From the NCBI RefSeq assembly GCF_000384315.1, contig NZ_ARVW01000001.1:4898157-4962156 (forward strand): DNA of 64,000 nt, written 5' to 3'. The notes below the pieces were generated by a model. It was not told the origin of the DNA, ran no database searches, and saw nothing but the letters and a program-made list of their open reading frames with translations. Source of the stretch: Amycolatopsis nigrescens CSC17Ta-90 (GTDB taxonomy: Bacteria > Actinomycetota > Actinomycetes > Mycobacteriales > Pseudonocardiaceae). The translations under genes and the position numbers were made by a program. Positions 18,760 through 27,848 of this stretch are shown here, in pieces. How positions within the stretch are numbered: position 1 is the first letter of the stretch; every line of letters starts with the position of its first letter.

Positions 18760-19175
18760 TGACCGGGACCGCCGTGCCGGCCGCGAACCGCTGGCTGTTC
18801 GCCGTGCTGCTGCTGGACACCGTGCTGCTCGCGTTGCTGGAGATGTTCTTCCTGCCGCTGCGGCTGGACGGGGTGCTGCTGCCCAAGGCGGGCGACATCC
18901 CGATGCCGCTGACCGTGCTGGTCGCCGTGTTCACCACCCCGCTGCTGGTGAAGCAGGCCGCCAAGCTGGTTCACCCGCGTGCCTCGTTTGCCGTCCTCGG
19001 AGCCTGGATACTCACCCTGCTGGTGGTCGGTGTGTTCGGCCCGGCCGGCGACCAGGTGCTCGCCGAGGACTGGCGGACCCTGCTGCTGCTCGCCGGCGGT
19101 GCCTTTCCGGCGGCCATGGTGCTGGGCGGCTCGCTGGCCCGCCCGCCGAAGACGGGAGGAGTGAAACGTGGCTGA
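18759..19175 (+). CDS. Small membrane protein after mshB
   Basis: The 138-residue protein has four predicted membrane segments: around residues 10-30, 48-66, 78-98 and 110-128. ATG at 18759 overlaps the mshB stop by one base, and its own end overlaps the next gene by eight. It has no recognised domain. A membrane protein in the same place follows mshB in mycobacteria, suggesting conserved coupling, but no role in mycothiol metabolism can be read from the sequence. Confidence 0.75.
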   Translation: MTGTAVPAANRWLFAVLLLDTVLLALLEMFFLPLRLDGVLLPKAGDIPMPLTVLVAVFTTPLLVKQAAKLVHPRASFAVLGAWILTLLVVGVFGPAGDQVLAEDWRTLLLLAGGAFPAAMVLGGSLARPPKTGGVKRG

Positions 19176-19968
19176 GGCGATATCCGACCGGCAGGTGGTG
19201 GCCGTGCTGCGGCCGTTCGTCCGGGCCACCGGGCCGATGCTGGACGCGCTGCGCGAGTCGGACCCGCTCGGCCTGCGCACGCGCCGCCGTGACACGGGTG
19301 ACGCGGCCGAACTGGCCGAGGTGGAGCCAGGGCTGCGCGACAAGCTGCTGGACGGGCTGGCCTCGGTCAAGGTGCCCGGCACCGCGGCATGGGCGGAGAT
19401 GGACACCGAGCAGCGCACCCAGTGGTGGGTGCACCGGGTCGGCCGGTTCACCGCACTGCTCACTTCGATCCCCGGCCTCGGCGGGGTGCTGGCGGACCGG
19501 CTGCCGCTGCAGGACACCCTCGGCACCGCGTCGCAGGGCCTGCTGCTCTGCGCGATCGCCGGCGAGCACGGGGTGACCGGGCTCGGTGAGCGGGTGCGCC
19601 TGATCGCCTGGGTGCTCTTCGAGCGCGACATCGATCCGGTACTGGCTGCCGGGAAGCACGCGGAGCACGACGCGTCGGCGGAGGACGCGGAGACCGCGGA
19701 GCTGACCGAAGAAATGGACGAATCCTCGAAGAAGCACGGCAGGATCACTCTGAAGGCGTCCGCGCGCACGCTGTGGCGTCTCGGTCGCTCTCTGCTCGGC
19801 ATCACCGAGGAGCTGGAAAAGCGGCCACGTGGCCGGTTCTACCACCGGGCGGTCGGCATGCTGCCGGTGGTCGGCATGGCAGGGGACTACTTCGGCGAGC
19901 GTTCCGGGCTCAAGCGGGTGGCCAAGCGAGCCGACCGGTGGCTGGCTGAGCACCGGCCGGTCGCCTGA
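19168..19968 (+). CDS. Conserved hypothetical protein in the mshB operon
   Basis: The 266-residue protein begins at GTG 19168 inside the preceding gene, indicating translational coupling. It has an amphipathic N-terminal third, one moderately hydrophobic segment near residues 108-128, a strongly acidic stretch around 165-185 (Glu/Asp-rich), and a basic C-terminal third. I do not recognise a family. Its place as third gene of the mshB operon is the only functional hint. Confidence 0.6.
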   Translation: MAEAISDRQVVAVLRPFVRATGPMLDALRESDPLGLRTRRRDTGDAAELAEVEPGLRDKLLDGLASVKVPGTAAWAEMDTEQRTQWWVHRVGRFTALLTSIPGLGGVLADRLPLQDTLGTASQGLLLCAIAGEHGVTGLGERVRLIAWVLFERDIDPVLAAGKHAEHDASAEDAETAELTEEMDESSKKHGRITLKASARTLWRLGRSLLGITEELEKRPRGRFYHRAVGMLPVVGMAGDYFGERSGLKRVAKRADRWLAEHRPVA

Positions 19969-19977
19969 CGATCGCGC

Positions 19978-20754
19978 CTAGCGCCAGAACTGGAAGGCGC
20001 TGGCGCCGAACGAGGCCAGCAACTGCTCGCCGCCGATGAGCTCGAAGGCGCCGTAGGAAACCTCGAAGAACACGTTTTGCACCGGGGTCACCACGAACAG
20101 CACGGCGAACAGCGCCAGCGGCGCCCACGGCCGCGCCTTCGCGCCGAGTTCACGCGCCTGCGGGGAGAGGTACGGCTCGATCGCGCCGTACCCGTCCAGC
20201 CCCGGCACCGGCAGGATGTTCAGGATGAACGCCAGTATCTGCAGCAGGGCCAGGTAGGACAGGCCGATCGCGAGACCGACCGGCATCGGGATCAGGCTGA
20301 TCGCGAGGGTCAGCAGGATGCCGAGGCCGAGGTTGCTCAGCGGACCGGCCAGCGACACCCAGGTGGAGACCCGGCGTGAGCGCAGCGCCCAGTTGTTGAT
20401 CCACACCGCGCCGCCGGGCAGCGGGATGCCGCCGATCGCCAGGATCAGCAGCGGCAGCACGATGGAGAACACCGGATCGGTGTACTTCCGGATGTCCATC
20501 GTCAGATATCCCTTGATGGCCACCTCGTGGTCGCCGCCACGGAAGGCGACGATCGCGTGACCGAACTCGTGCAGGGTCAGCGAGGTGGCCCACCCCGCCA
20601 GCACGAGCAGGAAGATTCCGCCCACCAGCAAGGGATCCTTGCTAGAGGTGAGCAAGCTCGCCGGATCGCCGAAGGCGGCCAGCGCACCGCCTGCCGCGGT
20701 GGCGGCGAGTAGTCCAAAGAAGACCGGGCTCGGGCGCACTGCTGATCTCTGCAC
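19978..20754 (-). CDS. Site-2 protease family intramembrane metalloprotease
   Basis: The protein (about 258 residues from the GTG at 20754) has five to six membrane segments, the zinc-binding HEFGH in the TSLTLHEFGHAIVAF helix, and the second metal-ligand motif NILPVPGLDGYG, both as in M50/site-2 proteases. These cleave membrane substrates such as anti-sigma factors; the substrate is unknown. A GGAGG lies almost touching the chosen GTG, so the start is uncertain; the GTG at 20739 is another choice, and the frame stays open to 20901 without a credible start. It is convergent with the mshB operon. Confidence 0.85.
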   Translation of the reverse strand: MQRSAVRPSPVFFGLLAATAAGGALAAFGDPASLLTSSKDPLLVGGIFLLVLAGWATSLTLHEFGHAIVAFRGGDHEVAIKGYLTMDIRKYTDPVFSIVLPLLILAIGGIPLPGGAVWINNWALRSRRVSTWVSLAGPLSNLGLGILLTLAISLIPMPVGLAIGLSYLALLQILAFILNILPVPGLDGYGAIEPYLSPQARELGAKARPWAPLALFAVLFVVTPVQNVFFEVSYGAFELIGGEQLLASFGASAFQFWR

Positions 20755-20886
20755 GCCTCCAGTCTTCCAGTGCCCGCCTGGTGCCCGGCAAGCGGCACGG
20801 ACCCGGCGAAGCGGACAGGCTTGCCGCCGCACGGCGTGTCCCCTTGCGCGCCGGGGCGGAAGTATCCCCCAAACTCGGTACTCGGC

Positions 20887-20915
20887 TTGACCTGGCCGCA
20901 TTACACGGGTGTAAT
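20887..20915 (+). promoter_or_regulatory. whiB2 promoter with a palindrome over the -10
   Basis: TTGACC (20887-20892), a 17-bp spacer and TGTAAT (20910-20915) form a good vegetative promoter. The palindrome ATTACACGGGTGTAAT at 20900-20915 covers the -10, a likely repressor or co-regulator site. The predicted start near 20922 leaves a 5' leader of about 235 bases before whiB2; no small gene is evident in the rest of this 402-base gap. Confidence 0.55.
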
Positions 20916-21156
20916 CACATTGATGTCATTCACCGCTAGGCAAGGGGAGCGGGGAGCGGCATCCGCCGTGACGGGAACGGCGCGAAGGTACCACTTTCGC
21001 CTCACCCGTAACGGTGTGCCGGCCTGAGACGGCAGCGGTGCGGGAGTGCAACTTGCATCGTCCGCGGAGGGCGTTTTACGCGTCGGGGCAACGATTTCGC
21101 CTCGACGTTGATCAATACCGCCAGCCTGGGGAGTGCGTGGAAGCGAGGAGGCGGAC

Positions 21157-21486
21157 GTGCGGTTGGACGTCGAAGGAAAGGAATGGGGGCAGGTCGTGGA
21201 CTGGCGAGAGAACTCGGAGCAGCAACAGCTGGGTGAACTCACCGATCTCTTCGACGACCCCGCCGAAGAACAGGAATGGCAGGAGCGCGCGCTGTGCGCG
21301 CAAACGGATCCGGAGGCCTTCTTCCCGGAGAAGGGCGGCTCCACCCGGGAGGCCAAACGGATCTGCCTCGGCTGCGAGGTCAAGGACGAGTGCCTCGAGT
21401 ACGCGCTGGCGCACGACGAGCGCTTCGGTATTTGGGGCGGGCTTTCCGAACGTGAGCGCCGCAAGCTGAAAAAGCGCGCGGTCTGA
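21157..21486 (+). CDS. whiB2: WhiB-family iron-sulfur regulator, WhiB2 type
   Basis: The 109-residue protein carries the four [4Fe-4S]-ligating cysteines Cys47, Cys70, Cys73 and Cys79, then the GIWGG turn and a basic C-terminus (SERERRKLKKRAV). The FFPEKGGSTREAK segment marks the WhiB/WhiB2 (WhmD) subgroup, which controls septation and sporulation through association with the principal sigma factor. The GTG at 21157 was chosen because GAGGAGG lies five bases upstream. Its long leader and its promoter palindrome suggest tight control. In mycobacteria whiB2 also lies near manB. Confidence 0.93.
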   Translation: MRLDVEGKEWGQVVDWRENSEQQQLGELTDLFDDPAEEQEWQERALCAQTDPEAFFPEKGGSTREAKRICLGCEVKDECLEYALAHDERFGIWGGLSERERRKLKKRAV

Positions 21487-21497
21487 GCGTTGCCGCG

Positions 21498-21523
21498 GGG
21501 CGGCCGGCGAAAGCCGGCGCCGC
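21498..21523 (+). terminator. Hairpin after whiB2
   Basis: GCCGGC-GAAA-GCCGGC, extended by GGCG and CGCC arms, forms a stable tetraloop hairpin about 12 bases after the whiB2 stop. There is no long U-run. Confidence 0.5.
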
Positions 21524-21706
21524 CTTGCCCGCATTCGAGCGAGTTCAGTGCGGCGTAAGCATAAGTGCCGCACGGCTTTTGTCAGGTCCGTGTGAAATGG
21601 CGAGTCCACGCTTCGGGAGCGGGCAGGGTTCCCCGTTCGGTGCGGCGGCCGCGTGGTTAAGGTGCAGCTACTTTGACCGCCTGAAAGTTCTGTAGCACTG
21701 GAGAGC

Positions 21707-24700
21707 TTGTTGCCGCGCACGCCCGCAGCGCCGTCGTCGCGCACCGCTCCCGTCCTGGCCGTGCTGGTCTGCCACAACGGGGCGGACTGGCTCCCGCTCG
21801 CGTTGTCCGCCTTGCGCCGCAGCACGATCAGGCCGAGGCACATTCTCGCGGTGGACACCGGTTCCACCGACCGCACCGCGCAGTTGCTCGCCGAAGCGGC
21901 GGACCCGCTGCACGCGGTCGGTGGTCAAGGGGAGCAACCGGTGCTGGACGGGGTGCTCACCTTGCCGGCCGGTACCGGCTTCGCGGACGCGGTGGACGAT
22001 GCGGTGGCACAGGCGGTCGAACGCTGGGGCGACCCCGGCGCGTGGGTCTGGCTGCTGCACGACGACTGCGCGCCGGAACCCGACTGCCTGGACATCCTGC
22101 TGCGGGCCGTGGAGGCGGCGCCGTCGGCCGGGGTGCTCGGGCCGCTCGCGGTGAACTGGACCGACCCGCGGCTGATCGTGGAGGCCGGTCTTTCCCTGGA
22201 CGCGTCCGGGCATCGGCAGTCGGCGTCGCCGGCGGGCGGTGCTCTCGGGGACTGGGAACCCGACAACCCGCAGCAGAGCACCGAGGTGCTCGCGGTGCCC
22301 AGCGCCGGTGCGCTGATCCAGCGCAGCCTGTGGACCTCGCTGGACGGTTTCGACCGCGGTTTTCCCTTGCTGGGCGAGGACATCGACTTCGGCTGGCGGG
22401 CGAACGCGGTGGGCAGGCTGGTGCTCTGCGTGCCGAGGGCGCGGCTCCGGCACGCCCGTGCGCTGACCACCGGCCGCCGTGCGGTCGGGGCCACCAGCGG
22501 CTCGGTGGCCGCCACCGAGCGGACCAGCGGACTGCGGGTGTTCCTGGCGAACTGCTCGGCGTTCTCGTTCTGGTTCGGCCTGTGCCGGCTGGTCGTGCTC
22601 TGCGTGCTGCGCGGCCTCGGTTTCGCCCTGCTGCGGCGCGGCACGCAGGCGGCAGCCGAGTTCGCGGCGGTGCGCTATCTGACCAGTGGCGCGGGCGGGC
22701 TGCGCGAGGCGCGCGCCCGTCGGCGCGCGCTCGGCCTGCGGCCCGGAGTGGTCCGCGGGCTGTTCACCAGCAGGTTTACCCGGCTGCGCAACGCGACCAG
22801 GGCCGGTGTGCTGACCCTGGTCCGGCGCCGGGTGGCCAGTGAGGCCGCGCTCGGCAGGTTGCCAGCGGCGGCCGCCGACGAGTCGGCCTGGATCCCGCCG
22901 GAGGCCATGCGCCACACCGAGTCCGCGCCCCGACCGGTCGGTCCGGACGCGCTGCCGGCCGGTGCGCTGCGCGCCTCCGGTACCCGCGGTGCCGGGCTGC
23001 GGCGGCCCGGCGGGGTGGTCGCGGTGGCGCTGCCGGACGCGGCCCACGGTGTTGATGGCGCCGACGTGGTGGACGACTCGGACACGGTGGAAGCGGAGGA
23101 AACCGGCGCTAAGCCGTCACCGGGGCACCGCGAGGGCGACGGCGAGCTGGTGTTCGTCGAGGTGAACCGGCGGCGGATCCTGTCCGCCACGCTGTTCGCC
23201 CCGCCGGTGGTGCTGTTCGTCCTGCTGACCGTGCTCGGCCTGGTACTCAACGGCGGCAGGCTGGGCCTCGAGCTGACCGGTGGCCGGCTGTTGCCGGTCG
23301 GCGGGCTCGGCGAGCTGTGGCAGGTCTACCTGGCGCCATGGCATCCGATCGGCGGAGGCACGGCCAGCTCCGCGTCGGCCGCGTTGCCGGTACTCGGTGT
23401 GCTCGGCGCGTTGTTCGCGCCCATCGGCGGTCCCGCCGCGCTGGTCGCCGTGCTGCTGATCGGAGATCTGCCGCTGGCCGCGCTCACCGCGTACGCGGCC
23501 ACACGCAAGCTTCGCGTGCATCGCTGGGTGCGTGCCGGGGCGGCCGCGGCCTACGCCCTGCTGCCGGCCGCCACGGCGTCCGTCGCGCAGGGCCGGCTGG
23601 ACGTGGTGGTGGCGCACATCCTGCTGCCCGCCGTGCTGGCCGGGATCGCCGGCATCCTGGTCCGGACCGACGGCCGCTGGCTGCACGTCTCGGTGCTGTG
23701 CGCGCTCGGGGTGGCGGTGCTCGGCGCCTTCTCGCCCTTGGCGCACGCGCTGGCACTGCTCGGCCTGGTGGCCGGTTTCGTGGCGCTGCCGGCACCCGGC
23801 GGGCTGGCTCGCCGGATCGCGTCGGTCGGCATCATCGTGCTGCTGCCGCTGGCCCTGCTGCTGCCGTGGCCGACCGTGCTGCTGAACAACCCCGGGCTGC
23901 TGCTGCACGGGCTCAGCGGCCCCGGTGCCCCGGCGACCGGCAGCGAGCTGTTCGGCCTCGACCCCGGTGGCGCCGGCGGCCTGCCGATCGGGATCGCGCT
24001 GGTGGCCGCGGCGCTGGTGGCGCTGGTCTTCCGGCCGACAAGGCAGGTGGCGGCCGGGCTCGGCGTGGTCGTGCTCGGCGTCGGCGGGCTGGTGCTGGTG
24101 CGGCTGGTCGCGGTGCCCCCGCTGCAGGGCGGCCCGGCTTCCGGTGGCTTCACCGGCGTGCCGATGCTGGTGATCGGCGCCGGGCTGCTGTGGGTGGTGC
24201 TGGCGACCTGCCTGCGCGACGGCGTGCGGGCACCGTCCTGGCTGCCGAGGCTGGGTGCGGCCGGTGGCGTCGCGGTGCTGCTGGTGCTGGCCGTCGGCGG
24301 GGTGGTGGCCGGGCGGGAAGGACCCTTGCGGCCCGGCGACGGCGACCAGCTGGCCTCCTCGCTGACCGCGGAGCTGGCGAACACCGGGCGTTCCGTGCTG
24401 GTACTCGGTTCCGGTGGCGAGCCGCCGCGGCAGACCGGTGGCAGGCTGCCCCGGTTCGGTGACGAGCAGCTGCCGCTGGCCGCCGGCACCCCGGACCGGC
24501 TGGCCGGCTGGCAGCGGGACCTCACCGAGGGTGCCCCGGACGCGGCCCGGCAGACACTGTCCGCGGCGGCGGCCTCCGGGGTGCTGTTCGTGGTCATGCC
24601 GCCAGGGGTCGAGCGGCCGCTGGCGCAGGCCGTGCCGGCGGTGGCCGGCGACGCGCCGCCCACCGAGGAGGGCAGGCAGGTGCTGCGGCTGGTGCCGCCG

Positions 24701-25090
24701 GGCGGGCAGGTGGTGCTGATCCCGCCGGAGCTGGCAAGGCAGGCGGTCACCGGGCAGGCGCCGGACGAGTTCACCGGCGTGACCCCGGTGCCGTCCGGGC
24801 TGCCGGACGTGCGGGTCCGGGTGTCCGACGGCCCGGCCGGGCGGCTGCTGGTGCTCTCCGCCGAGCAGGAGGCGGGCTGGCAGGCCACGGTCAACGGGCA
24901 GCGCCAGCCGATCGTGCCCGCCTGGGGCCATCAGGTCGCGGTGGTGGTGCCGACCAGGCAGGCGGAGGTGCTCGTGGAGCATCCGTCCGCGCTGCGCAAC
25001 GTGCTGCTGCTCGGCCAGGTCGCCGCGGTGCTGTTCACCCTGCTCACCGCCATCCCCGGCCGCCGCGTTCCCGCACGTCAGCGCTCGTGA
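21707..25090 (+). CDS. Large membrane glycosyltransferase, family 2
   Basis: The 1127-residue protein begins with a GT2 domain (about residues 15-260): VLVCHNGADW, VDTGSTDRT, the DDC-containing LLHDDCAPEPDCL segment for metal-sugar nucleotide binding, and GEDIDFGWR. A charged linker follows, then from about residue 490 a region with some ten or more membrane segments, then a C-terminal extracytoplasmic domain and a final helix. It probably builds or exports a cell-envelope glycan. The start is TTG at 21707 (a second TTG follows directly). The TGA stop lies within a family A palindrome. No mycobacterial counterpart is evident at this position. Confidence 0.85.
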   Translation: MLPRTPAAPSSRTAPVLAVLVCHNGADWLPLALSALRRSTIRPRHILAVDTGSTDRTAQLLAEAADPLHAVGGQGEQPVLDGVLTLPAGTGFADAVDDAVAQAVERWGDPGAWVWLLHDDCAPEPDCLDILLRAVEAAPSAGVLGPLAVNWTDPRLIVEAGLSLDASGHRQSASPAGGALGDWEPDNPQQSTEVLAVPSAGALIQRSLWTSLDGFDRGFPLLGEDIDFGWRANAVGRLVLCVPRARLRHARALTTGRRAVGATSGSVAATERTSGLRVFLANCSAFSFWFGLCRLVVLCVLRGLGFALLRRGTQAAAEFAAVRYLTSGAGGLREARARRRALGLRPGVVRGLFTSRFTRLRNATRAGVLTLVRRRVASEAALGRLPAAAADESAWIPPEAMRHTESAPRPVGPDALPAGALRASGTRGAGLRRPGGVVAVALPDAAHGVDGADVVDDSDTVEAEETGAKPSPGHREGDGELVFVEVNRRRILSATLFAPPVVLFVLLTVLGLVLNGGRLGLELTGGRLLPVGGLGELWQVYLAPWHPIGGGTASSASAALPVLGVLGALFAPIGGPAALVAVLLIGDLPLAALTAYAATRKLRVHRWVRAGAAAAYALLPAATASVAQGRLDVVVAHILLPAVLAGIAGILVRTDGRWLHVSVLCALGVAVLGAFSPLAHALALLGLVAGFVALPAPGGLARRIASVGIIVLLPLALLLPWPTVLLNNPGLLLHGLSGPGAPATGSELFGLDPGGAGGLPIGIALVAAALVALVFRPTRQVAAGLGVVVLGVGGLVLVRLVAVPPLQGGPASGGFTGVPMLVIGAGLLWVVLATCLRDGVRAPSWLPRLGAAGGVAVLLVLAVGGVVAGREGPLRPGDGDQLASSLTAELANTGRSVLVLGSGGEPPRQTGGRLPRFGDEQLPLAAGTPDRLAGWQRDLTEGAPDAARQTLSAAAASGVLFVVMPPGVERPLAQAVPAVAGDAPPTEEGRQVLRLVPPGGQVVLIPPELARQAVTGQAPDEFTGVTPVPSGLPDVRVRVSDGPAGRLLVLSAEQEAGWQATVNGQRQPIVPAWGHQVAVVVPTRQAEVLVEHPSALRNVLLLGQVAAVLFTLLTAIPGRRVPARQRS

Positions 25091-25128
25091 GTGAAAACGG
25101 TTGCCCTGGCAACACTTTTCACTCACGA
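25085..25128. repeat. Palindromic repeat, family A copy 2
   Basis: Arms 25085-25105 and 25108-25128 pair over 21 positions with two mismatches around the sequence AAAACGGTTG. The left end TCGTGA supplies the stop codon of the glycosyltransferase. The genes are convergent. The variable base after GAGTG is A here, with T in the opposite arm, versus G with C in copies 1 and 4. Confidence 0.82.
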
Positions 25129-25145
25129 CGTCTGAGCTGGGGGTT

Positions 25146-25607
25146 TCAGTCGCCTTCGATGATGTCGGGCTCGACGCCGAGGTAGCCGGCGACCTGCTCG
25201 ACGAGCACGTCGTGCACCAGCTCGGCGAGCTCGCCGGGGTCCTTCGCGCGCGCTTCGAGCGGACGGCGGTAGAGCACGATCCTGGCCCTGGTCGGCAGCC
25301 CAGCCCTGTCCACCCCGGCCGGGACCAGCCTGGACAGCGGCACCGCGCCGTCCTGGAGCACCCCTTCGGCCTGGATCGCGCGGGTGCCCTTGCGCACCTC
25401 GGGCACGTCGTCCACGGCCACGTCGAGCTTGGTCAGCTGGTCGCGCCAGCGCGCCTCGATCGGCTCCAGCGCGTCCAGCACCAGCGCGTCGAACCGCTCC
25501 GCGCGGCTCGCCGCGGCCGGCAGGGACGCCGGGTACAGCGGTCCGCGCAGGCCACGGCCGTGCCGATCCCGGCGCATGCGCCGACGTTGTCGGGAACTAC
25601 GAGCCAT
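25146..25607 (-). CDS. Zincin-like (DUF1025) protein without HExxH
   Basis: The 153-residue protein has a strongly basic N-terminus (MARSSRQRRRMRRDRHGRG) and then resembles the zincin-like metallopeptidase family that sits beside whiB2 and manB in mycobacteria. Where the family's HExxH would be, it has HDVLVEQV (His132, Asp133, Val136), so both the catalytic Glu and second zinc-binding His are missing; proteolysis is doubtful. The ATG at 25607 excludes an upstream open stretch without a ribosome site. Convergent with the glycosyltransferase and divergent from the next gene. Confidence 0.72.
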   Translation of the reverse strand: MARSSRQRRRMRRDRHGRGLRGPLYPASLPAAASRAERFDALVLDALEPIEARWRDQLTKLDVAVDDVPEVRKGTRAIQAEGVLQDGAVPLSRLVPAGVDRAGLPTRARIVLYRRPLEARAKDPGELAELVHDVLVEQVAGYLGVEPDIIEGD

Positions 25608-25728
25608 CGCCACGAACGGAAGGGTACGCGGTCCACCGGGGCGGCCGGCCACGCCCGAAGAGAGCAAAGTCCGCGTCGCCGGTGCGCCTTCGCGACCCCG
25701 GCGAGCGGACGCGCTATCGTCCACCACT

Positions 25729-26088
25729 GTGTCGAGCGTACGGAAGTGTTCGCGGACCGGGTGCCTGGAACCCGCTGTCGCCACGCTGACCTACGCCTAC
25801 AGCGATTCGACGGCAGTAGTCGGCCCGCTCGCGACGGCGTCCGAGCCGCACTCCTACGACCTCTGCGAAGAGCACGCGATCCGGCTCACCGCGCCCAAGG
25901 GCTGGGAGGTCGTCCGGCACGAGGGCGAGTTCGCCGCGCCGGACCCGTCGAACGACGAGCTGACGGCGTTGGCCGAGGCGGTGCGCGAAGCGGGCCGTCC
26001 CGATCGGCCGGCACCGCCGCCTGAGCCGGAGGGCCCGTCCGGCCGACGTGGGCATCTCCGCGTGCTGCCGGACCCCGTCAAGCGGTAA
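25729..26088 (+). CDS. DUF3499-like small zinc-ribbon protein
   Basis: The 119-residue protein starts with MSSVRKCSRTGC, giving Cys7 and Cys12, and later has YDLCEEH; these Cys/His positions form a probable zinc site. A Pro/Glu-rich tail ends in Arg/Lys. It matches the small actinobacterial family (Rv3258c-like) always found just before manB. GTG at 25729 brings the cysteines near the N-terminus, as in relatives. Function unknown. Confidence 0.78.
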   Translation: MSSVRKCSRTGCLEPAVATLTYAYSDSTAVVGPLATASEPHSYDLCEEHAIRLTAPKGWEVVRHEGEFAAPDPSNDELTALAEAVREAGRPDRPAPPPEPEGPSGRRGHLRVLPDPVKR

Positions 26089-26220
26089 CGGGCGTGCGTA
26101 CATCCGCCATCGACCCTCGCCGGTAGGCTTTCCGACGCGCCTGATGGGCGCGGCTCGACGAGAGTCTGTGCACTGAGCAGGCCTCGGGGATCCTACTGTC
26201 GAACTGATCGGGGAGAGGGC

Positions 26221-27585
26221 GTGTCAGACCTTTCGGGCATCGTGAAGGCCTATGACATTCGCGGGGTGGTCGGCGAGCAGCTGGACGCCGAGCTGGTCCG
26301 GGACTTCGGTGCCGCCTTCGCCCTGCTCATCAAGCCCGACTCGCCGTCCGTGGTGATCGGCCACGACATGCGCGACTCCTCGCCCGGCCTGGCCGCTGCC
26401 TTCGCCGAGGGGGTCACCTCCCAGGGCCTGGACGTGGTCTCCATCGGACTGGCCAGCACCGACCAGCTCTACTTCGCCTCCGGCTCGCTCAACATGCCCG
26501 GCGCGATGTTCACCGCCAGCCACAACCCGGCGCGCTACAACGGGATCAAGCTCTGCCGCGCGGGCGCCTCGCCGGTCGGCCAGGACTCCGGGCTGACCGA
26601 GATCCGCGACACCGTGCAGGAGGGCGTGCCCGCGTTCGAGGGGCAGCCGGGCACGGTCACCGAGCGGGACGTGCTGGACGGCTACGCGGCCCATCTGCGC
26701 GGGCTGGTCGACCTCTCCGGCGGCCGTCGGCTGAAGATCGTGGTGGACGCCGGCAACGGGATGGGCGGGCACACCGTGCCGACCGTGTTCGACGGCATCC
26801 CCGGCACGCCGATCGAGATCGTGCCGCTGTACTTCGAGCTGGACGGCAGCTTCCCGAACCACGAGGCCAACCCGCTGGACCCGGCGAACATCGTCGACCT
26901 GCAGGCGAAGGTGCGCGAGGTCGGCGCGGACGCCGGACTGGCTTTCGACGGGGACGCGGACCGCTGCTTCGTGGTGGACGAGCGCGGCGAGCCGGTCTCG
27001 CCGAGCGCGATCACCGCGCTGGTCGCGGTGCGCGAGCTGGCCAAGGAGCCGGGCGGCACGGTGATCCACAACCTGATCACCTCGCACGCGGTGCCGGAGA
27101 TCGTCGCCGAGCACGGCGGCAAGCCGGTGCGGACCAGGGTCGGGCACTCGTTCATCAAGCAGGAGATGGCCACCACCGGCGCGATCTTCGGCGGTGAGCA
27201 TTCCGCGCACTACTACTTCCGCGACTTCTGGCGTGCGGACACCGGCATGCTGGCCGCGCTGCACGTGCTGGCCGCGCTCGGCGAGCAGGACGGGCCGCTG
27301 TCCGAGCTGACCGCCGCCTACCAGCGCTACTCGGCCTCCGGGGAGATCAACTCCACGGTGGACGACCAGGTCGCGCGGCAGCTCGCGGTGAAGGACGCGT
27401 TCTCATCAAGGCCGGGGGTGACCGTCGACGAGCTGGACGGGCTGACCGTGCAGCTCGACGACGGCAGCTGGTTCAACCTGCGTGCGTCGAACACCGAGCC
27501 GCTGCTCCGGTTGAACGTGGAGGCCGCCGACGACACCGCGGTACGCGCGCTGACCGACGAAGTACTCGCGATCGTCCGTGGCTGA
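26221..27585 (+). CDS. manB: Phosphomannomutase/phosphoglucomutase ManB
   Basis: The 454-residue alpha-D-phosphohexomutase interconverts mannose-6-phosphate and mannose-1-phosphate, feeding GDP-mannose for mannolipids and glycoproteins. The phosphoserine loop TASHNP has Ser100, the metal loop DGDAD spans 243-247, and the sugar-binding GEHSAHYYF and C-terminal phosphate-binding RASNTEP loops are present. GTG at 26221 has GGGGAGAGG just upstream. It heads a mannose block with the SIS protein and manA downstream, the same order as in mycobacteria. Confidence 0.93.
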   Translation: MSDLSGIVKAYDIRGVVGEQLDAELVRDFGAAFALLIKPDSPSVVIGHDMRDSSPGLAAAFAEGVTSQGLDVVSIGLASTDQLYFASGSLNMPGAMFTASHNPARYNGIKLCRAGASPVGQDSGLTEIRDTVQEGVPAFEGQPGTVTERDVLDGYAAHLRGLVDLSGGRRLKIVVDAGNGMGGHTVPTVFDGIPGTPIEIVPLYFELDGSFPNHEANPLDPANIVDLQAKVREVGADAGLAFDGDADRCFVVDERGEPVSPSAITALVAVRELAKEPGGTVIHNLITSHAVPEIVAEHGGKPVRTRVGHSFIKQEMATTGAIFGGEHSAHYYFRDFWRADTGMLAALHVLAALGEQDGPLSELTAAYQRYSASGEINSTVDDQVARQLAVKDAFSSRPGVTVDELDGLTVQLDDGSWFNLRASNTEPLLRLNVEAADDTAVRALTDEVLAIVRG

Positions 27586-27614
27586 TTGTCGCGCCTACCT
27601 GGTATGGAGTAAGC

Positions 27615-27848
27615 ATGGCCGTCACCCTTGATGCGCAGCTGCTGGAAATCCTCGCCTGCCCCTCGCCCGACCACGCGCCGCTGCGCGCCGGTTCGGCGAG
27701 CGACCCGGAGGCGGACGCGCTGACCTGCACCTCCTGCGGCCGGACGTTCCCGGTCCGGGACGGTATCCCGGTGCTCCTGCTGGACGAGGCGACCGGCGGG
27801 CCGGTGGAATCTACGGAATCGGATGGCACCAGTGCAGATGGTGCTTGA
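27615..27848 (+). CDS. Trm112-like protein
   Basis: The 77-residue protein has the Trm112/UPF0434 pattern: LLEILACPSPDHAPL, a CTSCGRTFPVRDGIPVLL zinc-knuckle and strand, and a short acidic tail. In other organisms Trm112 proteins activate methyltransferases; here the conserved link is genomic, between manB and the SIS-domain gene. The stop lies 26 bases inside the following gene. ATG at 27615 lies 29 bases after the manB stop, so co-transcription is likely. Confidence 0.82.
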   Translation: MAVTLDAQLLEILACPSPDHAPLRAGSASDPEADALTCTSCGRTFPVRDGIPVLLLDEATGGPVESTESDGTSADGA

